DNA from: CAG-964 sp902789345
GTDB taxonomy: Bacteria > Bacillota > Clostridia > Oscillospirales > Acutalibacteraceae
DNA length: 64,000 nucleotides
NCBI GenBank assembly: GCA_052117325.1
Contig: JBQKJJ010000005.1
Direction: 5' to 3' (one strand)
Within the stretch, counting starts at the first letter, position 1. Every line of letters begins with the position of its first letter. The notes below the pieces were generated by a model, which made no database searches, was not told the origin of the DNA, and saw only the letters and a list, made by a program, of their open reading frames with translations. The position numbers and the translations under genes were made by a program. Below, piece after piece: positions 1-8,123 of the stretch.

Positions 1-350
1 AAATAGAATTTGTAATAAGCAGAAACAGCAATACCTTAGAATAGGTCAAGGTATTGCACAGGTTTCGCTGGAAAGCGGCTTACCTGTAATGTTTGGAGTG
101 GTAACCACAGACACAATACAGCAGGCAATAGAAAGAGCCGGAACAAAGGCAGGCAACAAGGGCTACGACTGTGCAGTAAGCGCCATAGAAATGGCAAATC
201 TAATGAAAAAGCTGTAATATTATAAATAGAATTTGTAATAAGCAGAAACAGCAATACCTTAGAATAGGTCAAGGTATTGCACAGGTTTCGCTGGAAAGCG
301 GCTTACCTGTAATGTTTGGAGTGGTAACCACAGATACAATACAGCAGGCA
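1..350 (+). repeat. Tandem direct repeat, 223-nt period
   Basis: Positions 1-127 and 224-350 are the same sequence apart from one C/T difference. Each copy has a 43-nt non-coding lead-in followed by ribH coding sequence. The left end of the first copy is outside the window, so the real repeat may be longer or have more copies. Confidence 0.9.
2..217 (+). pseudogene. ribH: 3' fragment of lumazine synthase gene (copy 1)
   Basis: The reading frame ending at the TAA at 215-217 encodes the C-terminal part of 6,7-dimethyl-8-ribityllumazine synthase, the riboflavin-pathway enzyme that joins the ribityl uracil to dihydroxybutanone phosphate. From position 44 the translation shows the family's GIAQVSLESGLPV, FGVVTTDTIQQAIERAG and AGNKGYD stretches and the AIEMANLMKKL end. 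The residues encoded by 2-43 do not look like RibH, so the homology starts abruptly near 44-50. About 57 family residues remain of a usual 150-160. The frame is open at the left edge, so an intact ribH may lie upstream. The fragment is probably a duplication product. Confidence 0.8.
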
Positions 351-365
351 TATTTATTTTTATAG
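267..365 (+). pseudogene. ribH: Truncated second ribH fragment
   Basis: This is a second copy of the same ribH segment, 223 nt downstream. It keeps GIAQVSLESGLPV and TTDTIQQA, then leaves the homology after position 350 and stops at TAG 363-365. About 28 RibH residues remain, too few for function. It has one base difference from copy 1 in the shared stretch (T instead of C in the Asp codon of TTD). Confidence 0.8.
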
Positions 366-408
366 GGTGATTTTGTTTATTGAGTAAAATAGACAAAATC
401 ATCCTTAT
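365..408 (+). terminator. Hairpin after the ribH fragments
   Basis: GGTGATTTTGT pairs with ACAAAATCATCC around a short A/T-rich loop, followed by a T-rich stretch. It would end transcription from the ribH side before the transporter gene. Confidence 0.55.
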
Positions 409-501
409 ATTTTCGTAGGAATAGTTTATTTAATATAAACGCCGTATATGATATAGTATTACTATGTAATTTAAAAATAATTTAAACGGAGAGGTATTTT
501 A

Positions 502-1872
502 ATGGAGAGAGAAAGTTTAAAATCCCGTTTGGGATTTATACTGCTGTCTGTTGGCTGTGCCGTGGGTATAGGAAATGTGTGGCGTTTTCCCTATGTAGCC
601 GGCAATTACGGAGGCGGTTTGTTTGTATTATTTTATATAATGTTTCTTGTTATTATGGCGGTGCCTATTTTGACAATGGAGTTTGCTGTAGGCAGAGCAA
701 GCCAGCGAAGCATTATGTGTGCTTACCAAAAAATCGAACCTAAAAATTCAAAATGGCACATTCACGGTTATTTTGCGCTTGTAGGAAATTACCTGCTGAT
801 GATGTTCTATACCGTTGTAGGCGGTTGGATGCTGTACTATTTTTATAAGTTTGTTGCAGGTGATTTTGAAGGGCTGAATAAGGATGCAGTGTCCGGCGAA
901 TTTGACAAAATGCTTAGTGAGCCGGGTACAGTAATACTGTGGACATTTATTGTAATAATAGTAGGCTTTTTTGTATGTTCACTTGGCTTGCAAAACGGCG
1001 TTGAGCGTATAAGCAAAGTAATGATGATTGCTTTGTTTGCACTTATATTAATATTGGCAGTACATTCCCTTACGCTAAAGGGCGGACTTGAGGGTTTAAA
1101 GTTTTATTTAGTGCCAAACCTGGACGCTGTAAATGAAAAAGGTTGGTTGTCGGTAATAGTTGCCGCTATGAATCAGTCCTTTTTTACCCTTAGTATAGGC
1201 ATAGGCTCAATGATGATTTTCGGCAGTTACATTAAAAAGGATCGTTCTCTGTTTGGTGAATCCTTAACCATTGCCGGACTTGACACTTGCGTAGCTATAA
1301 TAGCCGGTTTAATTATTTTCCCGGCCTGCTATGCCTTTGGTGTTGCACCTGACAGTGGTCCAAGCCTAATATTTATTACACTGCCGAATGTATTTAATAA
1401 TATGGCCTTTGGCAGAGTTTGGGGTGCGCTGTTCTTCCTGTTTATGTCCTTTGCGGCTTTTTCTACTGTAATTGCTGTGTTTGAAAATATTATAAGCTGT
1501 TGGATAGACAAGTGGAAGCTTAACCGTAAACTGGTGTGCGTTATAAACTGTGCTATGCTTTTGGTTTTGTCTTTGCCTTGTGTTTTAGGCTTTAATTTGC
1601 TAAGCGGCTTTAACCCTTTGGGTGACGGTTCTACGGTGCTTGACCTTGAGGACTTTTTAGTAAGTAACATTATGTTGCCGGGTGGCAGTATTATAGTTAC
1701 ACTGTTCTGTACTTCAAGATACGGCTGGGGCTTTGACAATTACCTGGCAGAGGTGAACTGCGGCAAGGGCTTAAAGGTAAGTCCTAAACTGCGTATTTAC
1801 TTTAAGTGGGTATTGCCTATTATAGCAACCATACTTTTGGTCAACGGTGTAGTTGCGACATTTGTAAAATAA
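502..1872 (+). CDS. Sodium:neurotransmitter symporter (NSS/SNF) family transporter
   Basis: Integral membrane transporter of the LeuT-type neurotransmitter:sodium symporter family, which couples sodium influx to uptake of amino acids or related small molecules. The first transmembrane helix carries the family signature: residues about 17-40 include AVGIGNVWRFPYV and NYGGG, the sodium and substrate site. About eleven or twelve hydrophobic segments fill the 456 residues, normal for bacterial members. GGAGAGG lies about 7 nt before the ATG. It stands alone, with a terminator behind it. The substrate cannot be read from sequence; bacterial relatives use Trp, Tyr, Ala, Leu or Met. Family assignment is sure, substrate unknown. 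Confidence 0.93.
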   Translation: MERESLKSRLGFILLSVGCAVGIGNVWRFPYVAGNYGGGLFVLFYIMFLVIMAVPILTMEFAVGRASQRSIMCAYQKIEPKNSKWHIHGYFALVGNYLLMMFYTVVGGWMLYYFYKFVAGDFEGLNKDAVSGEFDKMLSEPGTVILWTFIVIIVGFFVCSLGLQNGVERISKVMMIALFALILILAVHSLTLKGGLEGLKFYLVPNLDAVNEKGWLSVIVAAMNQSFFTLSIGIGSMMIFGSYIKKDRSLFGESLTIAGLDTCVAIIAGLIIFPACYAFGVAPDSGPSLIFITLPNVFNNMAFGRVWGALFFLFMSFAAFSTVIAVFENIISCWIDKWKLNRKLVCVINCAMLLVLSLPCVLGFNLLSGFNPLGDGSTVLDLEDFLVSNIMLPGGSIIVTLFCTSRYGWGFDNYLAEVNCGKGLKVSPKLRIYFKWVLPIIATILLVNGVVATFVK

Positions 1873-1918
1873 TTCTGTTTTGTTTATGGAGTTAGAGTAA
1901 AAAAGATAATTAATATTT

Positions 1919-1953
1919 AAAGCCGTCCTTGCTTAGTGCAGGGGCGGCTTTCG
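1919..1953 (+). terminator. Rho-independent terminator after the NSS transporter
   Basis: AAAGCCGTCC pairs with GGGGCGGCTTT around a TTGCTTAGTGCA loop. It lies 47 nt after the transporter stop. Confidence 0.7.
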
Positions 1954-2139
1954 GCATAATTTTGCTGCTTGCTGAATAAAATTACTTAGAATACTAAATG
2001 GCTTAAAAGCGGTGAAAACATTTTCGGCGTATTGTGTACAGTGCAAATACTACCCTAAAAGACAGAGTTTATGCTGTACAGTACGAAGTATGGTGTAAAT
2101 ATTTTTACGGCGTTTAGTATAAGGCAGGAGGGAGCGGTT

Positions 2140-2541
2140 ATGTATAAAGAAAACCAACGATTAACGGTGTTCAGAGCTGTGCTTATAGGTATGATTGTAG
2201 GGCTTATGCTGTGCAGTATTATGATAGTAATACTATCCTTTGTGCTGGTAAAGACCGGACAAATACCTACAAACGCTGTTTTTGTGGCACTGCAGGTTAT
2301 TAGCGCAGTGTCGGCATTTTTAGGCAGTTACATATCAGTGCGTATATGCAAGTCCAGGGGACTTATGGTGGGTTTGCTTACGGCACTGGGTATGTTTGTA
2401 GTAATATTTATGGTAGGTCTTTCTATGAGTGTAGAGCCGGTGTCTATGCTTTCTCTTACCAAGCTTATAGCTATGCTGTGCGCCGGAGCTATAGGGGGAG
2501 TTGTTTCTGTAAATAAAAAACAGCGTGTAAAAAAATATTAG
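2140..2541 (+). CDS. Small four-helix membrane protein, TIGR04086-like (YrzE type)
   Basis: A 133-residue integral membrane protein with four predicted helices: about residues 8-35 (VFRAVLIGMIVGLM...), 45-65, 72-92 and 105-125. Size and layout resemble the TIGR04086/YrzE family of Firmicutes membrane proteins of unknown function. I chose the ATG at 2140 because GGAGGG sits just before it; the frame could extend up to 2071, but that start has no ribosome site. It has its own strong terminator, so it is probably monocistronic. Family assignment is by resemblance; no function can be given. Confidence 0.75.
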   Translation: MYKENQRLTVFRAVLIGMIVGLMLCSIMIVILSFVLVKTGQIPTNAVFVALQVISAVSAFLGSYISVRICKSRGLMVGLLTALGMFVVIFMVGLSMSVEPVSMLSLTKLIAMLCAGAIGGVVSVNKKQRVKKY

Positions 2542-2601
2542 GCTGTTTTAGCAGGTATCGTCAGGTGTTGTAAATAGCAGCTTTATTTATTATAGGCAGT
2601 G

Positions 2602-2644
2602 TGCATACAGGTGGGCAAGGTCAGCCTTCTGTATGCATTTTTTG
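2602..2644 (+). terminator. Rho-independent terminator
   Basis: TGCATACAG (2602-2610) pairs perfectly with CTGTATGCA (2629-2637), followed by TTTTTT. It lies about 60 nt after the small membrane protein gene. Confidence 0.85.
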
Positions 2645-2732
2645 TTCATAAAAGTTATTAATTTTTTGAAAATAAGAGCAAATTCAAGAAAAACGGCGAA
2701 AACAAGAGATAGAACCAAACCAACATTAAAAA

Positions 2733-2749
2733 TTTGACTATTTTTGACT
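2733..2749 (-). promoter_or_regulatory. CtsR operator, upstream site
   Basis: TTTGACT-ATT-TTTGACT is a perfect match to the complement of the CtsR heptad direct repeat (RGTCAAA-NAN-RGTCAAA). It abuts the -35 element of the ctsR promoter, where bound CtsR would block RNA polymerase. Confidence 0.9.
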
Positions 2750-2778
2750 TTGACTTTAACTGACCTACGACATATAAT
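2750..2778 (+). promoter_or_regulatory. SigA-type promoter of the ctsR operon
   Basis: TTGACT (2750-2755), 17-nt spacer, TATAAT (2773-2778). It lies between two CtsR sites, so the operon is expected to be autorepressed and released by heat or protein stress. Confidence 0.88.
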
Positions 2779-2811
2779 ATAAACAAAGGTCAGGGAAAAT
2801 CAAAGAGAAAA

Positions 2812-2828
2812 GGTCAAAGAAGGTTAAA
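2812..2828 (+). promoter_or_regulatory. CtsR operator, downstream site
   Basis: GGTCAAA-GAA-GGTTAAA matches the CtsR heptad repeat in forward orientation with one change in the second half. It lies about 27 nt past the expected transcription start, in the leader of the ctsR mRNA. A degraded third copy may lie at 2788-2804 (GGTCAGG...ATCAAA). Confidence 0.75.
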
Positions 2829-2953
2829 AAGAACACTGACCCTTACCGAAAGCTTTGTAATAAGCTGAATGATTCAAGACAGGTTATGCAGAAGCTAAGG
2901 TTGTAAGCACAGCGTATATGTTATAAGCTGTGCAGTAAAAAGAGGTGACAAGT

Positions 2954-3409
2954 ATGAGGATGAGCGACCTTGTGGCGAATTATATAAATAATATGATTGA
3001 CGAAAGCAACGGCACAGCTGAAATACAGCGTAATGAACTGGCAAACAGCTTGGGCTGCGTGCCCAGTCAAATAAATTATGTGCTTAGCTCTCGCTTTACT
3101 CAAGAAAACGGCTATGTAGTCGAAAGCAGGCGAGGCGGCGGAGGTTATATTCGCATTACAAAAATTCATTTCACAACGGGAAAGGCGGAGATAATAATGC
3201 ATATTGTTAATTCTATCGGTGATTCGCTTGATGCAACATCAGCCAATATGATACTGAAAAATCTTATGGCAAGCGGTGTAGTAGCCAACGAAACAGCCAG
3301 AGTAATGTCTTCGGCAATTTCCGAAAGAGCTTTTTACAGCATACCAAAGCAGCTGCGCAACAATGTAAGAGCAACTGTACTAAAGAATATGCTTTTGTCA
3401 ATAATTTAA
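2954..3409 (+). CDS. ctsR: Transcriptional repressor CtsR
   Basis: Repressor of class III heat-shock genes. The N-terminal winged helix-turn-helix (about residues 15-65) contains NELANSLGCVPSQINYVLSS and the wing ESRRGGGGYIRI, the region bearing the arginine that McsB phosphorylates in Bacillus. The C-terminal half is the helical dimerisation domain. The ATG at 2954 has AGAGGTG 6 nt upstream; a GTG at 2945 is part of that ribosome site. The protein has 151 residues, normal for the family. It heads the four-gene operon and represses it through the two operators upstream. Confidence 0.96.
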   Translation: MRMSDLVANYINNMIDESNGTAEIQRNELANSLGCVPSQINYVLSSRFTQENGYVVESRRGGGGYIRITKIHFTTGKAEIIMHIVNSIGDSLDATSANMILKNLMASGVVANETARVMSSAISERAFYSIPKQLRNNVRATVLKNMLLSII

Positions 3410-3434
3410 GGTGTATAAACAAGGAGGTTTATTT

Positions 3435-3938
3435 ATGATTTGCGAACTATGTGGAAAAAACCAGGCGACAACTCATGTTAAGTCTATGGTAAACGGTGAA
3501 TATACAGAAATGTGGCTTTGTCCACACTGTGCAAAAGAAAAAGGCTTCGGCAGTTTGTTTGCACATACTGCAACAGATTTTAGCAGCTTTTTAGGCAGCT
3601 TTTTTGGTGATGGCTTACCGTCACGCACAAGTGCTACACGGTGCAAGTCCTGCGGCTCGTCCTTTGCAGATATTGCCAGGTCGGGCAAGGTAGGCTGTGC
3701 AGACTGCTACACAAACTTTTATGACGAGCTGTTGCCGTCAATACAGAAAATTCACGGCAACATTCAGCACACCGGTAAGGTGGTAGCAGGGGCAGGAGCA
3801 GACCTTAAGCTGTCAAGAGAAATTGAAAAAACAAGACAGGAGCTGGCACAGGCGGTAAAGGAACAGAACTTTGAGCTTGCCGCTAAGTTAAGAGATAAAA
3901 TTAATGATTTGGAAGCAGGTGACAACAATGCCAAATAA
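3435..3938 (+). CDS. mcsA: McsA, zinc-finger activator of arginine kinase McsB
   Basis: Partner of McsB in the stress response that marks proteins with phosphoarginine for ClpC. Two zinc-binding Cys clusters are visible: CELCGKNQATTH with CPHC near the N-terminus, then CKSCG with CADC around residues 73-96. The C-terminus carries a UvrB/UvrC motif (about residues 125-160) like that in ClpC. The start at 3435 has AAGGAGG 7 nt upstream. With 167 residues it is of normal length. The 3' end overlaps mcsB by 11 nt, indicating translational coupling. Confidence 0.95.
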   Translation: MICELCGKNQATTHVKSMVNGEYTEMWLCPHCAKEKGFGSLFAHTATDFSSFLGSFFGDGLPSRTSATRCKSCGSSFADIARSGKVGCADCYTNFYDELLPSIQKIHGNIQHTGKVVAGAGADLKLSREIEKTRQELAQAVKEQNFELAAKLRDKINDLEAGDNNAK

Positions 3939-4950
3939 GTGGTACGACAAAAACGGTGAGCAGGGCGATGTAGTTATAAGCTCTCGTATAAGACTGGCAA
4001 GAAACCTAAACGGTTATCCATTCCCACACCTTATGAGCTTACAGCAGAAAAACGAGCTGGCAAACAAGGTCAAAGATGCGCTTGACAATAGCAATTCGTA
4101 CATTGCAAGCACATTTAAGTTTATTAACATGGCGCAGCTTTCAGCAACGGAGGCAAATTCGCTTGTAGAGCGTCACTTGGTAAGTCCGGCATTTGCCGGT
4201 GACAGATCCGGCAGGTATTTACTCTTAACGGAGGACGAGTCAATAAGCATTATGCTTAACGAAGAGGACCACATAAGAATACAGGTTCTTTCCGATGGCT
4301 TATCACTAAAGCAGGCATATGATGTTGCCGATAAAATAGATACCTTGCTTGACAATGCTCTTGGCTTTGCGTTCCACGAAAAGCTGGGTTACCTTACACA
4401 GTGCCCTACAAACTTAGGCACAGGCCTAAGGGCGTCGGTAATGCTTCATTTACCGGCTTTGCAGTCCGGCGGAGTAATTAACCGACTTGAGGACAATCTT
4501 TCAAAAATCGGCTTAACGCTTCGTGGTACATTTGGCGAGGGTACAGACGCACAGGTAGGTATGTATCAGCTTTCAAATCAGGTAACACTTGGTTTGTCAG
4601 AGGAAACAGCCATTGAAAACCTGCAAAGCGTAACAATGCAGATTATCGGTAACGAGCGTGATGCCCGTAACGAAATTTGCAAACGCCTTGACACTCAGGA
4701 CTACATTATGAGGTGTTTAGGTAAATTGAAATATGCCTTGCTAATGAGTACAAAAGAAGCTCAAAGTCTGTTGTCAGCAGTAAGGTTGGGTGTAGCCCAG
4801 GGAATAGTCAATGGCATTTCATTGGATACGCTAAACAGCCTGTTGGTGGAGCTACAGCCAAATACCCTTACACTAAACGAAGGCAAGGAGTTATCCCCGC
4901 AGGACAGAGATAAGCTTAGAGCTGAGCTTATTAAGGAACAGTTAAAATAA
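3928..4950 (+). CDS. mcsB: Protein arginine kinase McsB
   Basis: ATP:guanido phosphotransferase-type kinase that phosphorylates arginines, making tagged proteins substrates of ClpCP and inactivating CtsR. Family marks include SSRIRLARNL, NEEDHIRIQ and the CPTNLGTGLRASV loop with the conserved active-site Cys. It has 340 residues, as usual. I chose the ATG at 3928, inside the end of mcsA, because it follows GCAGGTGA at the right spacing and gives the usual short N-terminus (MPNKWYDKNG). Confidence 0.96.
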   Translation: MPNKWYDKNGEQGDVVISSRIRLARNLNGYPFPHLMSLQQKNELANKVKDALDNSNSYIASTFKFINMAQLSATEANSLVERHLVSPAFAGDRSGRYLLLTEDESISIMLNEEDHIRIQVLSDGLSLKQAYDVADKIDTLLDNALGFAFHEKLGYLTQCPTNLGTGLRASVMLHLPALQSGGVINRLEDNLSKIGLTLRGTFGEGTDAQVGMYQLSNQVTLGLSEETAIENLQSVTMQIIGNERDARNEICKRLDTQDYIMRCLGKLKYALLMSTKEAQSLLSAVRLGVAQGIVNGISLDTLNSLLVELQPNTLTLNEGKELSPQDRDKLRAELIKEQLK

Positions 4951-5044
4951 TCCCGATTCAGTAAATGTGACAAAAAGTATTTGCCGGGCGGGTTATTATA
5001 AATATCAGGAAGTATTATGAAACAGTTATTGGAGGTATGAGTTT

Positions 5045-7504
5045 ATGTATAGATTTAATGGTTTTACAGAAAATGCCAATAAGGCAATGAATATGGCTAT
5101 TGACTGTGCACAACAGCTTGGCCACACATATATAGGCACAGAGCATATTTTGCTTGGCTTGCTTCAAGAAAACTCAGGCGTTGCCTCTGTAGCACTGGAA
5201 AATTCCGGTGTAACCTTTGAGGCTGTAGAGCAGAATATCAAAGAAAAAATAGGTATAGGCAGTATGACAAGGCTTACAACAGCCGACCTAACACCACGAA
5301 GCAAAAGGGTTATTCAAATGGCTATGGTTATAGCCTCCCGATTAAACCACAACTATGTTGGCACGGAGCATTTACTTATTGCATTGCTTGAAGACAACGA
5401 CAGCTATGCAGTAAGAATGATTAATGAAATCGGTGCAAAGCCTGCCGACATTGTTGAGAACATAAAGGAACAGCTTAGCCACAATGTTGAGAGCTTTTCA
5501 AGCAATGTGGAAAAGCCAAGCGGAAAAACCGCAGGAAAGACAGAAACACTTGACAAGTTTGGTGTAGACCTGACAGCCAAGGCTAAAAAGGGCGAAATTG
5601 ACCCGGTTATCGGCAGAAAAAGGGAAATTGACAGGGTTATTCAGATTTTGTCAAGGCGTTCAAAGAACAATCCTTGCTTAATCGGTGAGCCGGGCGTAGG
5701 TAAAACAGCCGTAGCCGAGGGCTTGGCGCTTAAAATTGCCAACAATGAAGTTCCGGATTTGCTGCAGGGTAAGCGTGTAGTAGCCCTTGACCTTACAGGT
5801 ATGATAGCCGGTACAAAATACCGTGGCGACTTTGAGGACAGGATTAAAAGTGCTATTGACGAGGTAAAAAACTCCGGTAATGTTATTCTGTTTATTGATG
5901 AGCTGCATACTATTGTAGGCGCAGGCAGTGCAGAGGGTTCTTCTGACGCAGCCAATATTTTAAAGCCGTCTTTGGCTAGGGGTGATTTCCAGGTAATCGG
6001 TGCAACTACCCTTAACGAGTACCGTAAGTACATTGAAAAGGATTCCGCACTGGAGCGTCGTTTCCAGCCTGTTACAGTTGGCGAGCCTACACAGGAGGAA
6101 ACAGTAGAGATTCTAAAGGGCTTGCGTGACAGGTACGAGGCGCACCATAAGGTAAAGATTACAGACGAGGCTATTGATGCCGCTGTTAAGCTGTCGTCAA
6201 GGTATATTAATGACAGATTTTTGCCTGACAAGGCTATTGACCTTATTGATGAATCAGCGTCAAGAGTTCGTTTGCAGGACCATACAGAGCCGTCTGAAAT
6301 TAAAGAGCTTGAAAAGGAAATTGAAAGACTTGAGGCAGAAAAGAGCGCCGCTGTAAACGCACAGAAGTTTGAGGACGCCGCAAAGCTGAGAGATGAGGAA
6401 AAGCAGGCCAGAGAAAAGCACCAAAAGGCTGTTGACCAGTGGAAGTCGCAAAAGGGCGGCAGTGTAAACGAGGTTACTGCCGAGGATATAGCAGAGGTAG
6501 TTTCCGGTTGGACAGGTGTGCCTGTTGCACAGCTGACAGAGGAGGAAAGTCAAAGACTGTTGAAAATGGAGGATATTCTTCATAAGCGTTTAATCGGTCA
6601 AAAAGAGGCTGTATCAGCTGTAGCTAGGTCTATTAGGCGTGGCAGAGTAGGTCTGAAAGATCCTAAGCGACCAATAGGTTCGTTTATCTTCCTTGGTCCT
6701 ACAGGTGTAGGTAAAACAGAGCTTTGTAAGGCACTTGCCGAGGCTATGTTTGGCGATGAGAATAATATGATAAGACTTGATATGTCCGAATACATGGAGA
6801 AGCACACAGTGTCAAAGCTTGTTGGTTCGCCTCCTGGATATGTTGGATATGATGAGGGCGGTCAGCTGACAGAAAAGGTAAGACGCCACCCGTATTCAGT
6901 GGTATTGTTTGATGAAATCGAAAAGGCCCACCCGGATGTATTTAATATGCTTCTTCAAATTCTTGACGACGGCAGACTTACAGATTCACAGGGCAGACTT
7001 GTAGACTTTAGAAATACAATTATCATTATGACATCTAATGTAGGTGCAAAATATATCACCAATGAAAGCACAAAGGATCTTGGTTTTGCATTCTCTGACG
7101 AAAAAGAAGCAGTGAAAGAGGACTACCAAAAGATTAAGGAAACAGTTATGGGAGAGCTGAAAAACACCTTCCGTCCTGAATTCTTAAACAGAGTTGACGA
7201 TATTATAGTATTTACAAAGCTGTCAAATGATGAAATCGCTCAAATTGCAAAGCTAATGCTTGGCTCTCTGACAAAGAGGTTGGCTGATATGGACATTACC
7301 ATCAACTTTACAGACGATGCCGTTAAGCGTATTGCAGAAGTTGGCTTCGACCCTGTATATGGCGCAAGACCTTTAAGAAGAGCTATATGCTCCAACATTG
7401 AGGATAAAATCAGTGAGGAAATTCTTGAGGGTAAAATAAAAGCCGGCGATAAGGTTGAGTGTACAGTACAGGACAAGGAGTTTACCTTTAATAAGGTGCA
7501 GTAG
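5045..7504 (+). CDS. clpC: AAA+ unfoldase ClpC
   Basis: Hsp100 ATPase that unfolds proteins for the ClpP protease, including phosphoarginine-tagged ones. Two Clp-N repeats (about 1-145) begin with FTENANKAMNMA and include GTEHILLGLL and GTEHLLIALLED. The first AAA domain has Walker A GEPGVGKT near 215, the UvrB/UvrC middle domain lies near 430-465, and the second AAA domain has GPTGVGKT near 549 and the ClpP-loop region before the C-terminal domain. 819 residues, full length. GGAGG precedes the ATG. It is the last gene of the CtsR operon; clpP is not in the window. Confidence 0.97.
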   Translation: MYRFNGFTENANKAMNMAIDCAQQLGHTYIGTEHILLGLLQENSGVASVALENSGVTFEAVEQNIKEKIGIGSMTRLTTADLTPRSKRVIQMAMVIASRLNHNYVGTEHLLIALLEDNDSYAVRMINEIGAKPADIVENIKEQLSHNVESFSSNVEKPSGKTAGKTETLDKFGVDLTAKAKKGEIDPVIGRKREIDRVIQILSRRSKNNPCLIGEPGVGKTAVAEGLALKIANNEVPDLLQGKRVVALDLTGMIAGTKYRGDFEDRIKSAIDEVKNSGNVILFIDELHTIVGAGSAEGSSDAANILKPSLARGDFQVIGATTLNEYRKYIEKDSALERRFQPVTVGEPTQEETVEILKGLRDRYEAHHKVKITDEAIDAAVKLSSRYINDRFLPDKAIDLIDESASRVRLQDHTEPSEIKELEKEIERLEAEKSAAVNAQKFEDAAKLRDEEKQAREKHQKAVDQWKSQKGGSVNEVTAEDIAEVVSGWTGVPVAQLTEEESQRLLKMEDILHKRLIGQKEAVSAVARSIRRGRVGLKDPKRPIGSFIFLGPTGVGKTELCKALAEAMFGDENNMIRLDMSEYMEKHTVSKLVGSPPGYVGYDEGGQLTEKVRRHPYSVVLFDEIEKAHPDVFNMLLQILDDGRLTDSQGRLVDFRNTIIIMTSNVGAKYITNESTKDLGFAFSDEKEAVKEDYQKIKETVMGELKNTFRPEFLNRVDDIIVFTKLSNDEIAQIAKLMLGSLTKRLADMDITINFTDDAVKRIAEVGFDPVYGARPLRRAICSNIEDKISEEILEGKIKAGDKVECTVQDKEFTFNKVQ

Positions 7505-7568
7505 ATTTCCTGTAGCAATACTTGCCCAATATAGTATAAAGTAAGTCCCCAAGCTTATTTTAATAATT

Positions 7569-7619
7569 AACAAGCCTCCTGCTTGTATGGCATATGCCGT
7601 CAAGCAGGAGGCTTAGTTG
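7569..7619. terminator. Terminator between clpC and the convergent minus-strand gene
   Basis: AAGCCTCCTGCTTG (7572-7585) pairs perfectly with CAAGCAGGAGGCTT (7601-7614), a 14-bp stem. It could act in both directions, for clpC and for the minus-strand gene ending at 7626. Confidence 0.85.
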
Positions 7620-7625
7620 TTTTGT

Positions 7626-7817
7626 TTATATATTTAGTATTTTAAAGATAAAGTCAAGTGCAAAGCAGCAGCCTACAAACAGCGCAAAGCTAAAACAATA
7701 CAGCAGCGCTTTTTTCCAAGGCTCAGTAAACCATTGTGGCTTTTTGCCTACAATAAGCAGAGCCAGGTAGATAATTACCACAAGCAGCACAAAATATCCT
7801 ATTACACGAAAAATCAA
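7626..7817 (-). CDS. Small two-helix membrane protein, unknown
   Basis: A 63-residue protein with two hydrophobic helices (about 4-25 and 37-60) separated by a basic, Trp-containing loop (GKKPQWFTEPWKK). I do not recognise the family. The start is TTG at 7817, supported by GAGGTG 8 nt upstream; no better start is in frame. It stands alone between the clpC terminator and a gap of about 300 nt. Confidence 0.6.
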   Translation of the reverse strand: MIFRVIGYFVLLVVIIYLALLIVGKKPQWFTEPWKKALLYCFSFALFVGCCFALDFIFKILNI

Positions 7818-8123
7818 AATTATTCACCTCATAAAACAATCATAACAAAAATGCGGATTGTGTTTTGTAAACTATGTAGTAAATTTTATCATAAACGGCT
7901 GTACGCTGTCAACAAATAAACACTAAGCTACGGGGCAAAGGGGGAATGCCACATAACCACATTGACCGCTGTAATACAACAGAGGCATACAATACAGAAA
8001 AGATTTAGGGGTGCATATTTAACGAAAAAACAGAGCCGGGATGCAAATATCTCAGCTCTGTTTTTATCCATAAATCAACTTAATCTGTAAGTTGGGCGTT
8101 AAGGTTAGTTTAGCAGGAATTTT
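7818..8123. other. Intergenic region with a terminator
   Basis: Beyond the ribosome site of the 63-residue protein and the terminator at 8024-8065, I see no coding frame or repeat here. A purine-rich segment near 7930-7950 (CGGGGCAAAGGGGGAATGCC) has no clear structure. Confidence 0.5.
8024..8065 (-). terminator. Terminator of the Dlt-like operon
   Basis: CAGAGC (8031-8036) pairs with GCTCTG (8055-8060). On the minus strand the hairpin is followed by TTTTTT. It lies about 60 nt after the stop of the last operon gene. Confidence 0.75.

Noticed and set aside
5641..6231. 196-codon minus-strand frame opposite clpC
   Set aside because: Antisense shadow of a conserved gene; translation has no recognisable domain and no ribosome site.
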